From positions 3,720,001 through 3,784,000 of the forward strand of contig NZ_CP074149.1 of the NCBI RefSeq assembly GCF_019968765.1: a stretch of DNA of 64,000 bases, read 5' to 3'. Below are positions 10,361 through 19,293 of the stretch, piece by piece. A program made the position numbers and the translations under genes. The notes beneath the pieces were generated by a model. The model was given only the letters and a program-made list of their open reading frames with translations. It ran no database searches and was not told where the DNA came from. How positions within the stretch are numbered: the stretch's first letter is position 1; each line of letters starts with the position of its first letter. This stretch comes from Enterobacter sp. JBIWA008. Its GTDB lineage: Bacteria > Pseudomonadota > Gammaproteobacteria > Enterobacterales > Enterobacteriaceae.

Positions 10361-10390
10361 CGCCGGGTGACGGCTCCGCCTTACCCGGCC
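10361..10390 (+). repeat. REP-type palindrome
   Basis: GCCGGGT and ACCCGGC arms enclose GACGGCTCCGCCTT, the pattern of enterobacterial REP elements. It lies six bases after the adaptor gene and may protect the mRNA 3' end. Confidence 0.65.
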
Positions 10391-10541
10391 TGAATTCCCG
10401 GAGGCCCTTGCAAGCGCAGCACCGCCGGGCATTGACCGCACGCCAGAACTGGAACCTACCTCGGCGTATTAATCTTTAGTCAGGCATACCACTTCCCTTC
10501 AGCCATCGCCCAGGTAATATTAACCGCAGACAAAAACGCAC

Positions 10542-10570
10542 TTGCACACAGTGCAGGAGTGCATTACCAT
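10542..10570 (+). promoter_or_regulatory. Candidate higBA promoter and operator
   Basis: TTGCAC (10542-10547) and TACCAT (10565-10570) are 17 bases apart, a weak sigma-70-like pair. The -35 element overlaps a perfect palindrome TGCAC-ACA-GTGCA (10543-10555), and a third GTGCA lies at 10559-10563. This would suit autorepression by the antitoxin, which is an inference. Confidence 0.4.
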
Positions 10571-10605
10571 TCAATCAGCTTCATGGACTGGAGCTCGCCA
10601 GCATT

Positions 10606-10905
10606 ATGATTAGTTATTTTCGGGATCAATGGCTTGAGGATTTTTTTCTTTACGGCAGATCGAGCAACGTTATTCCTTCAAATCTGGAAACAGCGCTTGC
10701 GAGAAAGCTCGATATCATCAGGGCAGCAACCTCGCACAGGGATTTGCGATCGCCACCCGGCAATATGTATGAAGCATTGAATCCTCCGCTGAAGGGCTAT
10801 TCCTCAATCCGGGTTAACAGGCAATACAGGCTCGTATTTCGCTGGACAGAGGGTAAAGCAGAAGATCTCTACCTCTCTCCACACAAGTACACGCAACACA
10901 AATGA
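10606..10905 (+). CDS. higB: HigB-type toxin of a type II toxin-antitoxin pair
   Basis: 99 residues, a normal size for the RelE/HigB superfamily. HigB-like features are the early FRDQWLEDFF segment, LRSPPGN-x-YEAL in the middle, and the basic YSSIRVNRQYRLVFRW strand-turn-strand near residues 64-82. Family members cleave mRNA on the ribosome. The toxin gene comes first, with its antitoxin 10 bases downstream, which is the characteristic higBA order. The assignment rests on motif pattern and gene pairing. Whether it is toxic is not shown by the sequence. Confidence 0.85.
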   Translation: MISYFRDQWLEDFFLYGRSSNVIPSNLETALARKLDIIRAATSHRDLRSPPGNMYEALNPPLKGYSSIRVNRQYRLVFRWTEGKAEDLYLSPHKYTQHK

Positions 10906-10915
10906 GGCATCATCT

Positions 10916-11263
10916 ATGACACTTCAACAGGCACTCCGCAAACCCACCACGCCGGGCGACGTGTTGCAGTATGAGTATCTTGAACCGCTCAATCTGAAAA
11001 TCAGCGATCTGGCGGAGATGCTCAATGTTCACCGCAACACCATCAGCGCGCTGGTCAATAACAATCGCAAGCTTACTGCCGATATGGCGATCAAACTGGC
11101 AAAAGCCTTTGATACCACGATTGAATTTTGGCTGAACTTACAGCTGAACGTCGATATCTGGGAAGCACAATCTAACTCCAGGACGCAGGAGGAGCTAAGC
11201 CGTATAAAGACCGTTGCGGACGTCATGGCTAAGCGAAAATCTGGCCAGCCGGATGTAGCCTGA
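10916..11263 (+). CDS. higA: HigA-type antitoxin, XRE-family DNA-binding
   Basis: 115 residues. A helix-turn-helix spans about residues 27-63 (ISDLAEMLNVHRNTISALVNN), followed by MAIKLAKAFDTTIEFWLNLQ, a hallmark of HigA antitoxins. The opening TTPGDVL-x-YEYLEPLNL is also typical. It should neutralise the toxin encoded just upstream and repress the shared promoter. The tail (about residues 90-115) is polar and probably flexible. Confidence 0.88.
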   Translation: MTLQQALRKPTTPGDVLQYEYLEPLNLKISDLAEMLNVHRNTISALVNNNRKLTADMAIKLAKAFDTTIEFWLNLQLNVDIWEAQSNSRTQEELSRIKTVADVMAKRKSGQPDVA

Positions 11264-11307
11264 TTCGGTAAACAATTCACCTATCAATACTTTTTCAGGA
11301 AGAAATC

Positions 11308-11733
11308 ATGCGCCAACGAACCATTGTCTGCCCCATCATCCAGAACGACGGTGCCTATCTGCTGTGTAAAATGGCCGACGATCGCGGCGTGTTCCCCGGC
11401 CAGTGGGCTCTCTCCGGTGGTGGAATGGAGCCGGGCGAAACCATGGAACAGGCGTTGCGCCGTGAGATCCGCGAAGAGCTGGGCGAAGCGCTGGAGATTA
11501 TCTCGGTTACGCCATGGGCTTTTCGCGATGATATTAGGGTGAAAACCTACGCCGATGGCACCACTGAGGAGATTTACATGATCTATCTGATCTTCGACTG
11601 CATCAGCGCGAACCGGGAAGTCACGTTTAATGAAGAGTTTCAGGAGACCGCCTGGGTTAATCCGGAATCGTTAAAAGAGCTGGATCTCAACGCAGCCACG
11701 CGCATTACCTTCGCCCAAAAGGGCCTTCTTTAA
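11308..11733 (+). CDS. nudI: Nucleoside triphosphatase NudI (Nudix hydrolase)
   Basis: 141 residues, the same length as E. coli NudI and very similar to it from the first residues (MRQRTIVCP). The Nudix box is complete: [24 protein letters not shown] near residues 37-60. The family member hydrolyses pyrimidine (deoxy)nucleoside triphosphates to monophosphates. Its 3' end overlaps the convergent AraC-type gene by 29 bases. Confidence 0.93.
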   Translation: MRQRTIVCPIIQNDGAYLLCKMADDRGVFPGQWALSGGGMEPGETMEQALRREIREELGEALEIISVTPWAFRDDIRVKTYADGTTEEIYMIYLIFDCISANREVTFNEEFQETAWVNPESLKELDLNAATRITFAQKGLL

Positions 11734-12436
11734 TCACCCACTGCCCCGGCGTTTTACCGGTCCATGCTCTGAAAACATCAATAAATGCGCTGACGCTGCT
11801 GTAGCCGCAGGACAGCGCAATCCACCCTACCGGCTTCCCCGCCGCCAGCCACTCCATTGCCCGCATGACGCGTGCCAGCTGCCGCCAGTTAACAAAGTTC
11901 ATTCCGGTCTGGGCGCTAAACCGACGATTGAACGTACGCACGCTCATCCCAGCATGAATAGCATGGCTCTCGACCGTCTGGTTATCATCGACAAACTGCA
12001 GCAAATGTCTGACCACGTTCTTCAGACGCGGATCCGTCGGCACGGGCAGAGAAAAGCGAGCCTGGGGCGTCAGGGCAAGCTCATCCAGCAGCAAAGTAAG
12101 CTTTCGCGGATCGTACTCGCTCTCGGCATCGCATAAACGGGAAAACAGTGCATGGGTGAGATCGTCGGGCTCAAACAGCGCGGGCGCATCGGGAAGCATT
12201 GCGCACCCGGCGGGGTCAAGATAGATAGCGCAGCCTTCTACCGCACTTTCGGAAAAAGCGGCGTGCTGCCGATCCGGAGGGATCCAGCCGATGTGTTTTG
12301 CCGGTACGACCGAGCGCGCCTGCTGCGTCTCAATGACCAGCAGCCCAGTTGCAATGCGCCACAGCTGGCCGGTGCGATGACTGTGCCAGGGCGTTCGGTA
12401 ACCACCGGGATGAAGGAGCGCTTCAATACTGACCAT
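11705..12436 (-). CDS. AraC-family transcriptional regulator
   Basis: 243 residues from the chosen start. The N-terminal half is a cupin-like sensor ([17 protein letters not shown], a His-rich metal- or ligand-type strand). The C-terminal ~100 residues form the AraC double helix-turn-helix ([21 protein letters not shown] and [28 protein letters not shown]). A longer frame runs back to 12619 but would overlap the divergent gene, and its translation loses cupin character, so the start at 12436 is preferred. No strong ribosome site is seen there. It may control the divergent SnoaL-like gene. Confidence 0.8.
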   Translation of the reverse strand: MVSIEALLHPGGYRTPWHSHRTGQLWRIATGLLVIETQQARSVVPAKHIGWIPPDRQHAAFSESAVEGCAIYLDPAGCAMLPDAPALFEPDDLTHALFSRLCDAESEYDPRKLTLLLDELALTPQARFSLPVPTDPRLKNVVRHLLQFVDDNQTVESHAIHAGMSVRTFNRRFSAQTGMNFVNWRQLARVMRAMEWLAAGKPVGWIALSCGYSSVSAFIDVFRAWTGKTPGQWVIKEGPFGRR

Positions 12437-12533
12437 TTCATTTTGACCGAAAATCGTTATTCTTCGGCGTATTACAGAAACTGCGACTTCGGCTGTCAAG
12501 GATAATGGTGATTCAACCACACAAGGAGCCCAA

Positions 12534-12953
12534 ATGAGCATTATCACGTCCCTGATAGCCCACACAGACAACGCCGCGCAGCGCGAAAAAATGGCGTGCC
12601 TGTTAACCCGCTTATTCAACGGCGATATCGATCCGGCAGAAGTATTTACGCCAGATTATCAGCAGTTTACGGACGGTCACGCGCTTGACTACCGGGGTTT
12701 TGTCCAGCATCTGAGCCACGTCAGCTCACAGATCCGCGCGATCGCCTTTACCGTGGTGGAGATAGCCTGTCATGACGAACTTCTGGCTGACCGGCATATC
12801 GTGACGGTCACGTATCCCAATGGTCGTCAGGCAGAGATCGAGGTTTACCTGTTTGCCGCGCTGCGTGAAGGGAAAATCTGGCGGATCAATGAAGTCACGC
12901 GAGGACTCAGCGGCGATGCTGCAGATCGCACGCTGGCACACGCGACAGAATAA
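12534..12953 (+). CDS. SnoaL-like / NTF2-fold small protein
   Basis: 139 residues, with an AAGGAG ribosome site before the start. The layout suits the NTF2-like (SnoaL) fold: two N-terminal helices, an FTPDYQQFTDG segment, then strands ending in LFAALREGKIWRINEVTR. This is the common KI-x-RI-x-E-xT ending of SnoaL-like proteins. The specific substrate is unknown, and members can be polyketide cyclases, isomerases or non-catalytic binders. It is divergent from the AraC-type regulator and may be its target. Confidence 0.7.
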   Translation: MSIITSLIAHTDNAAQREKMACLLTRLFNGDIDPAEVFTPDYQQFTDGHALDYRGFVQHLSHVSSQIRAIAFTVVEIACHDELLADRHIVTVTYPNGRQAEIEVYLFAALREGKIWRINEVTRGLSGDAADRTLAHATE

Positions 12954-13059
12954 CCTCACTCCGCCGGAGACGATCGCCAGCATCATGAACGATCGCGGCC
13001 CGTGCCGCCCTGAACGCGTATTGCGCATAACGGCAGAAACGCCATTATGCGCAGGTCTT

Positions 13060-14241
13060 TTACAGCGATTTTTTCAGGCGTTGAACCGCTTCCTTCAGCT
13101 CTTCATCCGTTGGCGTGACAAACGACATGCGCAGCGTCGAATGGTCTGGCTCGTTGCAGTAGAAAAATTCGCCCGGCACAAATACTACGCCGTTACTTAA
13201 CGTTTTTTCCAGCCAGCGAGTGGTATTACTACCATTTTTCATATTCGCCCACAGGAACATGCCGCCCTTCGGCTTGTGGAATGACATCACATCGCCCAGC
13301 TCGGCTTCCAGCTCGGTTGCGAACGTCTGGTATTTCTGGCGATAGGCTTCGCGGATCGTTTTAATCTGATCGGGCAGGCGACCGGTTTTCAGGTACTCAT
13401 ACGTCATCAGCTGCGACAGCGTGCTGGTGTGCAGATCGGTTGTTTGCTTAAGGTTCACCACCGCGCGCTTCAGCCATTCCGGCACCAGCACCCAGCCTAC
13501 GCGAGTGCCCGGCGCGAGAATCTTCGAGAAGGTTGAGGTATACACCACGTTCTCTTCGTTGCCGATATCTTTAGCATGGGCAATTAACGGGCGGAAGACT
13601 TCATCGGTGTAGTTAATTTCGCTGTACGGATCGTCCTCGATAATCACGAAGTCATGGCGCTTCGATAATTCCACCAGCTTTTTACGACGCGTCTCAGACA
13701 TCGTCACGCCGCCAGGGTTACCAAAGGTTGGAACGATATAAACCGCTTTGATGGCTTTTTTCGCCACCAGCGCTTCGAGCTCGTCGACGTTCATTCCGTC
13801 GCCATCGGTGCCAACGGATTCAAAATTCGCCTGCGCCAGGCCAAATACCTGCAGCGCAGCAAGATAGGTTGGACGCTCAACCACCACGGTGTCACCCGGG
13901 TTGATTAACGCACGCGCCAGCACGTCGAGCGATTGTTGTGAACCGGAGGTCACGACCACATCATCCGCCTTGCAGCGGATCCCGCGCCCTTCACAGATGC
14001 GCTGAATTTCTTCACGCAGCCCCGGAACACCTTCGGTCAGACCGTACTGAAAGGCCTCACCAAAATGCTGTGATAAAACGGCATCAGCGGCAATTTTCAG
14101 GCCTTCGTGATCGAACAAGGCCGGGTTAGGGATCCCCCCGCCCAGCGAAATGACGCCAGCCATTTTGCTATGTTTTAATAATTCACGGATGGCAGATGAT
14201 TGCAGGCCCTGCGCGCTGCTGGCGAGTTTATTCACAGACAT
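13060..14241 (-). CDS. PLP-dependent aminotransferase, fold type I
   Basis: 393 residues, full length for the LysN/2-aminoadipate-type aminotransferases related to MocR C-terminal domains. Features include ISLGGGIPNP near residue 31, YGLTEGVPGLREEI, VTSGSQQSLD (cofactor phosphate loop), PTFGNPGGVTMS, and the cofactor lysine in STFSKILAPGTRVGW near residue 240. There is no N-terminal GntR domain. The amino donor cannot be decided from sequence. It lies 20 bases downstream of the LysR gene on the same strand, so the two may be co-transcribed. Confidence 0.85.
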   Translation of the reverse strand: MSVNKLASSAQGLQSSAIRELLKHSKMAGVISLGGGIPNPALFDHEGLKIAADAVLSQHFGEAFQYGLTEGVPGLREEIQRICEGRGIRCKADDVVVTSGSQQSLDVLARALINPGDTVVVERPTYLAALQVFGLAQANFESVGTDGDGMNVDELEALVAKKAIKAVYIVPTFGNPGGVTMSETRRKKLVELSKRHDFVIIEDDPYSEINYTDEVFRPLIAHAKDIGNEENVVYTSTFSKILAPGTRVGWVLVPEWLKRAVVNLKQTTDLHTSTLSQLMTYEYLKTGRLPDQIKTIREAYRQKYQTFATELEAELGDVMSFHKPKGGMFLWANMKNGSNTTRWLEKTLSNGVVFVPGEFFYCNEPDHSTLRMSFVTPTDEELKEAVQRLKKSL

Positions 14242-14261
14242 TCTTTGCTTACCTTCTTTTT

Positions 14262-15149
14262 TTATAGTGTGCCCAATCTTAGCAGAATATGGGCGATAAA
14301 TTCCGTTAGCTTAGGGAGCGGTCGTAAATCCTGGCGCCACAGCAGGTGCACCGGTCTCGGCGCAGGAATGTACTCCTCCAGCACCCGCACCAGCCTGCCG
14401 TTTTCCAGATCTTCCGCCACCAGCACTTCCGGCTGCAGCAGCAGTCCCGCCCCTGCTCTGGCGGCCATCCGCAGCCCGTAGCCGTCGTTGCATCTTAAGA
14501 CCGCATCCCGCTTCCAGCGCACCTCCCCTTCGACGCCCGGCAGCCGCCACTCGTTACGTGCGGTCCACACGCTGTGGGACAGGCAAAGATGATCCACCAG
14601 ATCGGCAGGCGTTTGCGGCGTACCGTAGCGCGCCAGATAGTCCGGCGCGGCGCAGATCACCATCCGGTAAGGACAGAGGTATTTCGCCACCAGATCGTCG
14701 TTGTGGATGTCGCCAATACGAATGGCCAGATCGATGCCCTCCTCCACCAGATCCACCATCCGGTTGGTGAGATCCAGCTCGATGCGCACCTCCGGATAGC
14801 GTTGTAAAAAAGAGGCCGTGAGCGGCGCGATCGCGCTGCCGCCAAACGAGGTGGGCGCCGTCACGCGCAGGGTACCAGACGGTGCGGCACGCAGGCGTTC
14901 CACCGCGCTTTCGGCGATCGCGACCTGCTCCAGCACCCGCTTCGCCTCGTCGTAATAGACCCGTCCGGCGTCGGTCAGGCTCTGGCGTCGCGTGTTACGC
15001 TCCAGCAGGCGGGAACCGAGCTGTGATTCCAGCAGCGCAACGTATTTCCCCACCATTACCGCCGACATCTCCAGCCGTGCCGCCGCACCGGTAAAACTGC
15101 CGCTTTCAACCACGGCAATAAAGGTCTCCATGCTGCGAAGCTTATCCAT
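14262..15149 (-). CDS. LysR-family regulator (CrgA-like)
   Basis: 295 residues. The N-terminal winged helix-turn-helix (METFIAVVESGSFTGAAARLEMS) is standard, and PSGTLRVTAPTSFGG at the start of the effector domain marks the CrgA/AaeR branch. The C-terminal domain is complete. It is divergent from an SDR gene with 97 bases between starts. That gap holds a perfect 17-bp palindrome, so regulation of the SDR gene and of itself is likely but inferred. Confidence 0.85.
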   Translation of the reverse strand: MDKLRSMETFIAVVESGSFTGAAARLEMSAVMVGKYVALLESQLGSRLLERNTRRQSLTDAGRVYYDEAKRVLEQVAIAESAVERLRAAPSGTLRVTAPTSFGGSAIAPLTASFLQRYPEVRIELDLTNRMVDLVEEGIDLAIRIGDIHNDDLVAKYLCPYRMVICAAPDYLARYGTPQTPADLVDHLCLSHSVWTARNEWRLPGVEGEVRWKRDAVLRCNDGYGLRMAARAGAGLLLQPEVLVAEDLENGRLVRVLEEYIPAPRPVHLLWRQDLRPLPKLTEFIAHILLRLGTL

Positions 15150-15163
15150 ATTCCAAACCCCTG

Positions 15164-15180
15164 GTTAGCAATCTTCTAAC
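15164..15180. promoter_or_regulatory. Candidate LysR-type operator
   Basis: Perfect palindrome GTTAG-N7-CTAAC between the divergent LysR and SDR genes, 15 bases from the LysR start. It fits the dyad T-N11-A logic of LysR sites. Confidence 0.5.
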
Positions 15181-15246
15181 TTTAGCCCAGTTTATCTCCA
15201 TTTTTATTTATTAAAGAATGAAGGCTCACAACATAAGGAGTCGGCT

Positions 15247-15849
15247 ATGAAAATCGTCATTATTGGTGCCAGCGGTACGGTTGGTCGTGCGGTAACGGAA
15301 GAGTTGAGTCGTCGCCACGAGGTCATCCGAGTCGGCCGCACGCAGGGCGACTATCAGGTGGATATCACCTCGCAGGCGAGCGTCCAGGCGCTGTTTGAGA
15401 AAATCGGCCCGGTGGATGCGATTGTCTCCGCCAGCGGTGGCCTTTACTTTGGCCCGCTCGCGACCATGAAGGACAGCGACTTCAACCTGGGCCTGCAGGA
15501 CAAGCTGCTCGGGCAGGTGCGCCTGGCGCTGACCGGCCAGCACTATCTGAACGAAGGCGGCTCAATCACCCTGATTAGCGGCATCGTGGCGCACGAGCCG
15601 ATTGCGCAGGGCGTGAATGCCACCACGGTGAATGCGGCGCTGGAAGGGTTTGTGCGCGCCGCAGCCTGCGAGCTGCCGCGCGGGATCCGCATCAACCTCA
15701 TTAGCCCAACGGTGCTCACCGAATCCGTCGCAACGTACGACGGCTTCTTCCCGGGCTTTGAGAGCGTTCCCGCCGCGACCGTGGCGCAGGCCTACCGCCG
15801 CAGCGTGGAAGGCGTGCAGAGCGGGCGGGTGTATAAGGTGGGTTACTGA
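15247..15849 (+). CDS. Atypical short-chain dehydrogenase lacking YxxxK (Lin1944-like)
   Basis: 200 residues with a Rossmann start (GASGTVGRAV near residue 7) and an SDR layout (DITSQASVQALFEKIGPVDAIVSASGG, SITLISGI, GIRINLISPT). Where classical SDRs have Tyr-xxx-Lys, this protein reads ATTVNAAL, with no Tyr or Lys in place. This is known for the Lin1944-like SDR subgroup of unknown function. It may bind a nucleotide without classical catalysis. Its 3' end overlaps the convergent methyltransferase by seven bases. It is divergent from a LysR gene that probably controls it. Confidence 0.8.
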   Translation: MKIVIIGASGTVGRAVTEELSRRHEVIRVGRTQGDYQVDITSQASVQALFEKIGPVDAIVSASGGLYFGPLATMKDSDFNLGLQDKLLGQVRLALTGQHYLNEGGSITLISGIVAHEPIAQGVNATTVNAALEGFVRAAACELPRGIRINLISPTVLTESVATYDGFFPGFESVPAATVAQAYRRSVEGVQSGRVYKVGY

Positions 15850-16577
15850 GCCTTACGGGCGGCGATCAGCACCAGCATCGGGCGTTCTGCCTCTTCGGCC
15901 AGCGCGGGCCAGGCGTCAATCTGCGCCTGCGTTGGCCCCCACTCGTTGACGTCGCTTATCGTTAATCCGGCCCCGATCAGCGCGTTAAGCGTGGTGCCCA
16001 GCGTGCGGTGGTATTTCACCACTCCGTCCGCCAGCCAGTTGCTGACGCGCCTGCCTTCGTCCTGATAATGGTTCACGCCCCAGAACCGCTCGCCGTTATC
16101 GTCGGTCAGCCAGCCCTGACGGGAGGCGCAGGTGTAGATCGGGTGCTCCATTGAAAAGACCAGGCTGCCGCCGGGCTTGAGCGCGCGCTGAACCCTGGCG
16201 AATAGCGTGTCCAGCTCCGGCAGGTAGTGCAGCGCCAGCGAGCTGTAGACCAGATCGAGGCTGTTCTCATTGAGCTCGAGTGATTCCAGATCGCTACGCT
16301 GATAGTGAATCTGTGGGTCAGCGGTAAGCTCCGCCGCGCGGGCGAGCATCTTTTCTGAGATATCCACGCCGGTCACCCTAGAAGCGCCCAGCTCGCGCGC
16401 TGCGCGGCAGAACCAGCCGTAGCCGCAGCCGAGATCGACAACCGATTTGCCGGTTAAATCCGGCAGCATGCTTTTTAGCGCGGGCCACTCCGGCGCGCCG
16501 CCCAGACCCTGCACCGAGCGTGGAAGCTGGGCGTAGCCTTCGAAAAATGCCGGGTTGTCGTAGATGTTTTGTGCCAT
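15843..16577 (-). CDS. Class I SAM-dependent methyltransferase
   Basis: 244 residues from the ATG at 16577, which has AAGGAG upstream. A longer frame to 16634 lacks a ribosome site. SAM-binding motif I is VVDLGCGYGWFCRAA (about residue 45). The acidic loop GVDISEKMLARA and DLVYSSLALHYL follow, as in the Methyltransf_11/25 group. The substrate is probably a small molecule but cannot be named. It lies downstream of the transketolase operon, separated by a strong hairpin, and is probably a separate unit. Confidence 0.85.
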   Translation of the reverse strand: MAQNIYDNPAFFEGYAQLPRSVQGLGGAPEWPALKSMLPDLTGKSVVDLGCGYGWFCRAARELGASRVTGVDISEKMLARAAELTADPQIHYQRSDLESLELNENSLDLVYSSLALHYLPELDTLFARVQRALKPGGSLVFSMEHPIYTCASRQGWLTDDNGERFWGVNHYQDEGRRVSNWLADGVVKYHRTLGTTLNALIGAGLTISDVNEWGPTQAQIDAWPALAEEAERPMLVLIAARKAQ

Positions 16578-16600
16578 GACGGACTCCTTTATCGTAACTG

Positions 16601-16626
16601 GGGCGAGGGTAAAACACCCCTCGCCC
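16601..16626 (-). terminator. Hairpin after split-transketolase operon
   Basis: Perfect 9-bp stem GGGCGAGGG / CCCTCGCCC in the 74-base gap between the transketolase C-subunit gene and the methyltransferase gene. No clear U-run follows on the minus strand. Confidence 0.45.
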
Positions 16627-16651
16627 ATTGACAACGTATCCGTCTGATAAA

Positions 16652-17650
16652 TCAGAGCCTGCGTCGGATTTTCTCCACCATGGCGGTGGTTGAGATCCCG
16701 TAGCGGTCATGCAGGGTGGGCAGCGCCCCCGCATCAAGGAATGCGTCCGGCAGTGCGACGGTATCGAAATCCACGCTCACGCGGTTGCGCATTAGCAGCG
16801 ACGCGACAGCCTCACACAGCCCGCCAACGCTGCTGTGGTTTTCCGCCACAATGACCAGCCGTCCCGGCTTCGCGGCCTGCGCCAGGATCGTCTCTTCATC
16901 CAGCGGCTTAATCGTGGGCGAGTGCAGTACCGCCACGCTGACATTATCCTTACGCAGCTGCTTCGCCGCCTCCAGCGCGCGCATAGTCATCAATCCTGAG
17001 GCGATGATCAGCACGTCGCGCCCCTCTTCCAGCAGCGCGGCTTTGCCAATCCTGAACTGATAGTTGTACCGATCCAGCACCACCGGCACCTTGCCGCGCA
17101 GCAGGCGCATATAGACCGGACCATCGTGCGCCGCCATCGCCGGCACCGCCTGCTCGGTGTCTATCGCGTCACAGGGATCGATAATCGTCATGCCCGGAAT
17201 ACCGCGCATAATCGCAACATCTTCCGTTGCCTGGTGGCTCGGCCCGTAGCCGGTGGTCAGCCCCGGCAGCGCCGCGCAGATCTTCACGTTCAGGTGCTCT
17301 TCAGCAATCACCTGATGGATAAAGTCGTAGGCGCGGCGGGTGGCGAAGACGGCATAGGTGGTAGCGAAAGGAATAAAGCCCTCTTTCGCCATGCCGCCCG
17401 CAGCCCCCATCAGCAGCTGCTCAGCCATGCCCATCTGGAAGAAGCGTTCCGGGTAAGCCTGAGCAAAGATATGCAGATCGGTGTATTTCGACAGATCCGC
17501 CGTCATGCCAACTACCTCCGGGCGCTGTTCCGCCAGCTTTACCAGCGCGTGGCCAAACGGCGCGGCGCGCGTCTCCTGCCCTTCTTCCGCGATAGAGGCA
17601 ATCATGGCCGACGTGGTTAAACGCGGTTTTTTCTCCGTGGTCTGGCTCAT
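16652..17650 (-). CDS. Transketolase, C-terminal (pyrimidine/C-domain) subunit
   Basis: 332 residues carrying the half of transketolase that binds the ThDP pyrimidine ring plus the C-terminal domain. The TYAVFATRRAYDFIHQVIAE segment near residue 90, the TGYGPSHQATEDVAIMRGIPGM motif near 125 and a Rossmann-like tail (NVSVAVLHSPTIKPLDEETI) are seen. The start at 17650 (AAGGAG upstream) shares one base with the stop of the N-subunit gene (TAATG), so the two are translationally coupled. Together they should form one two-carbon ketol transferase. Split transketolases like this are usually tied to a specific sugar pathway rather than the pentose phosphate core. Confidence 0.9.
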   Translation of the reverse strand: MSQTTEKKPRLTTSAMIASIAEEGQETRAAPFGHALVKLAEQRPEVVGMTADLSKYTDLHIFAQAYPERFFQMGMAEQLLMGAAGGMAKEGFIPFATTYAVFATRRAYDFIHQVIAEEHLNVKICAALPGLTTGYGPSHQATEDVAIMRGIPGMTIIDPCDAIDTEQAVPAMAAHDGPVYMRLLRGKVPVVLDRYNYQFRIGKAALLEEGRDVLIIASGLMTMRALEAAKQLRKDNVSVAVLHSPTIKPLDEETILAQAAKPGRLVIVAENHSSVGGLCEAVASLLMRNRVSVDFDTVALPDAFLDAGALPTLHDRYGISTTAMVEKIRRRL

Positions 17651-18495
17651 TACTGCACTCCTTCTGGTTTGTTCGCATCCAGCACGGCGAGAGCCTTTTG
17701 CCACTCGTCAGCATCCACGCGAATAAAATGGTTTTTATCTCGCTGTTCGAGGAAAGGCACGCCTTTGCCCATCAGGGTGTCGCACAAAATGACGCGCGGC
17801 TGGTTTTCCGGGTAGCGTTTGGCGTTGTCAAACGCCGTCACCAGCGCCGGGACATCGTTGCCGTTTACACGCTGCACGTACCAGCCGAAGGAGGTCCATT
17901 TATCCTCCAGCGGCTCAAAGCCGAGGATGGTGTGCGAATTGCCGTCAGCCTGCTGGCGGTTGATATCCACCAGTACGATCAGGTTCGACAGGCCATGGTG
18001 CGCCGCAGACATCGCCGCTTCCCAGGTGGACCCTTCGTCAAGCTCACCGTCCGACATGGAGTTGACGACCCATGCCGCGCTCTGCTTGTGCTTCAGCCCC
18101 AGCGCCATGCCGACACCAATGCTTAACCCCTGCCCCAGCGAACCGCCGGATATCTCCATGCCCGGCGTGTAGGTCGCCATACCGGACATCGGCAGGCGGC
18201 TGTCATCCGAACCGTAGGTTTCGAGTTCTTCTTCCGGAATAATTCGCGCTTCGATCAGCGCGGCATAACAGGCAATGGCGTAGTGGCCATGGGAGAGCAG
18301 AAAGCGATCTCGCCCTTCCCACTCCGGCTCGCCCGGCTTGACGTTCATACTGTGGGCAAACGCGGTGGCCAGCACGTCGGCATAGCCCAGCGCCTGACCG
18401 ATGTAGCCCTGTCCCTGTACTTCGCCCATTCGCAACGCGTAGCGGCGAATGCGCCAGGCGGCTGCGGCGACCTGTTGAACTGTCGTATCCGTCAT
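17650..18495 (-). CDS. Transketolase, N-terminal (ThDP diphosphate-binding) subunit
   Basis: 281 residues. It contains the ThDP motif SDGELDEGSTWEA ending in DINRQQADG (near residues 148-185), and GGSLGQGLSIGVGMALG before it. The early HSMNVKPGEPEWEGRDRFLLSHGHYA segment corresponds to the substrate-binding KPGDPxW...SKGH of split transketolases. The protein needs the downstream C-subunit for activity. It sits between the SDR gene (12-base gap) and the C-subunit gene in one operon. Confidence 0.9.
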   Translation of the reverse strand: MTDTTVQQVAAAAWRIRRYALRMGEVQGQGYIGQALGYADVLATAFAHSMNVKPGEPEWEGRDRFLLSHGHYAIACYAALIEARIIPEEELETYGSDDSRLPMSGMATYTPGMEISGGSLGQGLSIGVGMALGLKHKQSAAWVVNSMSDGELDEGSTWEAAMSAAHHGLSNLIVLVDINRQQADGNSHTILGFEPLEDKWTSFGWYVQRVNGNDVPALVTAFDNAKRYPENQPRVILCDTLMGKGVPFLEQRDKNHFIRVDADEWQKALAVLDANKPEGVQ

Positions 18496-18507
18496 CTTCG
18501 TGTCTCC

Positions 18508-19257
18508 TTAATGGATCAGCATGCCGCCGTTCACGTCGAGCGTGATGCCGGTGGAGTAAGACGAGAGTTCGCTGCCGAGAAACAGCGCGGCGCGGGCTAT
18601 ATCCTGCGCGTCGCCGAGGCGATTAAGCGGGATCCCCGCCAGGATGGCGGTTTTCATCTCATCGCTCAGCTTGCCTGCGGTAATATCCGTCTGGATAAGC
18701 CCCGGCGTGATGCAATTTACGCGCACGTTATCCGGCCCCAGCTCGCGGGCCATCGCTTTCGCCAGCCCCAGCACCCCCGCTTTAGCCGCGCTGTAGTGGG
18801 GTCCGCCAAAAATGCCGCCGCCGCGCTGGGCGGACACCGAAGAGATGCAGACAATACTGCCCGACTTCTGCGCGCGCATCGTCGGGATTACCGCCTGGGA
18901 CATCAGCAGCGTACCGCGCAGGCTCACGTCCAGCACCGCATCGTAATTCTCGCGCTTAATCTCCATCAGCTTGATCGGCTGAGTAATACCTGCGTTATTC
19001 ACCAGAATGTCGATGCGCCCGTATTTTCCCAGTACCTGTTCAATGGCGGCGTTGACCTGAAGCTCGTTGCAGACGTTCGCCGCAAGGCCCAGATGTTCGT
19101 CCCCCAGGCTCGCTGCCGCTGTCCGGCTGGCTTCGGCATCTAAATCAATAATCACCACCTTCGCGCCCTGCCCGGCATATAATTTTGCCGTGGCGAAACC
19201 CAACCCGCGTACGGAAGCCGCGCCGGTAATAACGGCGACTTTATCTTTCAGAAGCAT
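18508..19257 (-). CDS. SDR-family oxidoreductase of the transketolase operon
   Basis: 249 residues, a classical SDR: TGAASVRGLGFATAKL near residue 11, NNAGITQP near 86, catalytic Ser in CISSVSAQ, and YSAAK (Tyr/Lys) near 152. The sequence resembles FabG-like sugar or polyol dehydrogenases. Asp in VVIIDLDAE after the second strand suggests a preference for NAD(H), which is an inference. In this operon it probably oxidises or reduces the carbon source at a keto or hydroxyl position before transketolase cleavage. Confidence 0.85.
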   Translation of the reverse strand: MLLKDKVAVITGAASVRGLGFATAKLYAGQGAKVVIIDLDAEASRTAAASLGDEHLGLAANVCNELQVNAAIEQVLGKYGRIDILVNNAGITQPIKLMEIKRENYDAVLDVSLRGTLLMSQAVIPTMRAQKSGSIVCISSVSAQRGGGIFGGPHYSAAKAGVLGLAKAMARELGPDNVRVNCITPGLIQTDITAGKLSDEMKTAILAGIPLNRLGDAQDIARAALFLGSELSSYSTGITLDVNGGMLIH

Positions 19258-19293
19258 ATCGTTACTCCATTCTTTTAAGAGGGATTTAATTTA

